Shown here piece by piece: positions 51,623-52,750 of a DNA stretch of 52,750 nucleotides (positions are counted from its first letter, which is position 1; each line of letters opens with the position of its first letter). The translations under genes were made by a program, and so were the position numbers. The notes under the pieces are model-generated. The model was not told the DNA's origin, did no database searches, and worked only from the letters and a program-made list of their open reading frames with translations. The stretch is from Gammaproteobacteria bacterium. Lineage in GTDB: Bacteria > Pseudomonadota > Gammaproteobacteria > WOZS01. The DNA lies in NCBI GenBank assembly GCA_011620135.1, contig WOZS01000001.1, positions 1-52,750 on the forward strand, in the 5' to 3' direction.

Positions 51623-52750
51623 ATGAACCAGCATCAACAGGACAATCCCATACAGGACACCCAGTCGTTCTGGGCCTGGGCCGCTGTTCAGCCACAGCGC
51701 CTGGCTCTGGTCACCCATGACCATGGGCAGATCACAGCAGGCGAACTCCTGACGCGGGTCAACCAGCTGAGCCACGGGCTGCGCGCTGCGGGCCTGGAAG
51801 CAGGCGATCTGGTGGCCCTGATGGCCCCCAACGACCCGGTCTTCTTCGAGCTGTTTCTGGCTCTATCCCAGATAGGCATGTTCCTCAGCCCCATCAATTA
51901 CCATCTCTCCAGGGAGGAGACCAGCTATATCCTGCGCGACAGCGATGCCCAGGTGTTCGTGGCCCACGGCCGCTGCGGCGCTGTGGCCCAGCAGGCCGCC
52001 GCCGAGGCCGGCATCCAGCGTTGCTACTGGACGGCAGAACCCATCCCTGGGTTCGAGCCCTATGAGAACCTGCTGCAGGATCAGCCCGCCACCTTGCCCG
52101 AACAGCGCAGTGCCGGCACCCTGATGCTTTACACCTCAGGCACCACAGGCAAACCAAAAGGCGTGCGTCGCTCACTGCCTGGAGCGGATCCGGAAATCAT
52201 GGCAAGCCTCACCAACTTCCTGGGCTTCCTGTTCGATATCCCTCCCATGACAGGCGCCCATCTGCTCACAGGACCCTTGTACCATGCCACCCCCAGCATG
52301 ATGGGACCCGCTGTGCTGCACATGGGTGTGCCCGTGGTGATCATGGACAAATGGACCCCTGAGGGCACGCTGGAGCGTATCGAGCGCTACCGGATCACCT
52401 CGTCCAACATGGTGCCCACCATGTTCCATCGCCTATTGAAGCTGCCCGAGGCCCAGCGCGGACAATACGATCTCTCAACCCTGCGCTCGGTCGTCACCAC
52501 AGGCGCCCCCTGCCCCCCCAAAACCAAGGAGGACATCCTGAACTGGTGGGGCGAGGTGCTCTTCGAGCTCTACGGCGGCACAGAAGGGGTGGGCACCACC
52601 ATCCGCCCGGAAGAAGCCCGTCTCCATCCGGGCAGCGTGGGCCGCGCCATACCCGGTTCAAAGATCTTCATCATGGATGACATCTTCCAGGAGATGCCTC
52701 CTGGTGAGGTGGGCACGATCTACATCCTGCCCATCCTCGGCGATTTCGAA
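51623..52750 (+). CDS. Acyl-CoA synthetase (AMP-forming), N-terminal part
   Basis: Open from the ATG at 51623 (after AGGAGG) to the window end, 376 codons without a stop; the C-terminal domain is cut off. ANL-superfamily motifs: P-loop LMLYTSGTTGKPKGVRRSL, TGPLYHATPSMMGPAVL, SSNMVPTMFHRLLKLP, TTGAPCPPKTKEDI and ELYGGTEGVG. GTTGKPKGVRR is common in the bacterial FadD group for steroid and branched-chain acids. It activates a carboxylic acid to its CoA thioester via the adenylate. It is eight bases after the SDR gene, completing a hydratase-SDR-ligase operon. Confidence 0.92.
   Translation, partial: MNQHQQDNPIQDTQSFWAWAAVQPQRLALVTHDHGQITAGELLTRVNQLSHGLRAAGLEAGDLVALMAPNDPVFFELFLALSQIGMFLSPINYHLSREETSYILRDSDAQVFVAHGRCGAVAQQAAAEAGIQRCYWTAEPIPGFEPYENLLQDQPATLPEQRSAGTLMLYTSGTTGKPKGVRRSLPGADPEIMASLTNFLGFLFDIPPMTGAHLLTGPLYHATPSMMGPAVLHMGVPVVIMDKWTPEGTLERIERYRITSSNMVPTMFHRLLKLPEAQRGQYDLSTLRSVVTTGAPCPPKTKEDILNWWGEVLFELYGGTEGVGTTIRPEEARLHPGSVGRAIPGSKIFIMDDIFQEMPPGEVGTIYILPILGDFE

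Overview
The window is a GC-rich (about 60 %) proteobacterial chromosome segment, most likely gammaproteobacterial. Supporting this are the dcw cell-wall/division cluster in the order mraZ to ftsZ, the hom-thrC-recJ block, the prfB-lysS pair with the classical RF2 programmed frameshift, a meso-diaminopimelate-type MurE, a proteobacterial A-type RNase P RNA, and cysH/cysJ/cysI assimilatory sulfate reduction. No IS element, prophage, CRISPR array, tRNA or rRNA was seen.

Layout. 1-2.4 kb (+): a frameshifted outer-membrane barrel protein, a metal-binding lipoprotein/periplasmic protein and its ABC permease, with no ATPase gene visible. 2.5-8.3 kb (-): hom-thrC-recJ and a pyruvate-kinase-like gene, tightly coupled, behind a probable promoter at 8.34 kb. 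8.6-14.8 kb (-): a fatty-acyl/steroid-type catabolic operon (two acyl-CoA dehydrogenase subunits, DUF35 protein, thiolase-fold protein, two MaoC hydratase subunits) with a perfect sigma70 consensus promoter at its head and a zinc-ribbon membrane protein of different base composition inside it. 15.2-16.2 kb (+): malate dehydrogenase. 16.2-33.7 kb (-): the complete 16-gene dcw cluster, read from a promoter followed by four MraZ boxes spaced exactly 10 bp apart. 33.8-34.2 kb (-): RNase P RNA with its terminator. 34.3-38.7 kb (-): cysH-cysJ-cysI. 39.0-40.3 kb (+): an M20 amidohydrolase with a striking 21-bp perfect inverted repeat in its first codons. 40.4-42.6 kb (-): a protein-lysine-methyltransferase-like protein and an unknown helical protein. 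42.8-47.9 kb (+): prfB, lysS, a thioesterase, a small monooxygenase-fold protein and an amino-acid permease. 48.1-52.75 kb (+): a second catabolic group (acyl-CoA dehydrogenase, BadI/MenB-like hydratase, SDR, CoA ligase running off the window end).

How it fits together. The two catabolic groups (8.6-14.8 and 48.1-52.75 kb) share a gene inventory with steroid side-chain/ring catabolism: heteromeric acyl-CoA dehydrogenase, heteromeric MaoC hydratase, DUF35 plus cysteine-less thiolase-fold partner (as in the ChsE1-ChsE2 / ChsH1-ChsH2 / Ltp2 set of actinobacteria), a ring-opening crotonase and a CoA ligase. The substrate cannot be read from this sequence. The rest is mainly housekeeping. The most unusual items are the catabolic module with its operators and its interloper gene, the 39.06-39.10 kb hairpin, the ThrC cysteine insertion, the truncated pyruvate-kinase-like protein and the methyltransferase/unknown pair.
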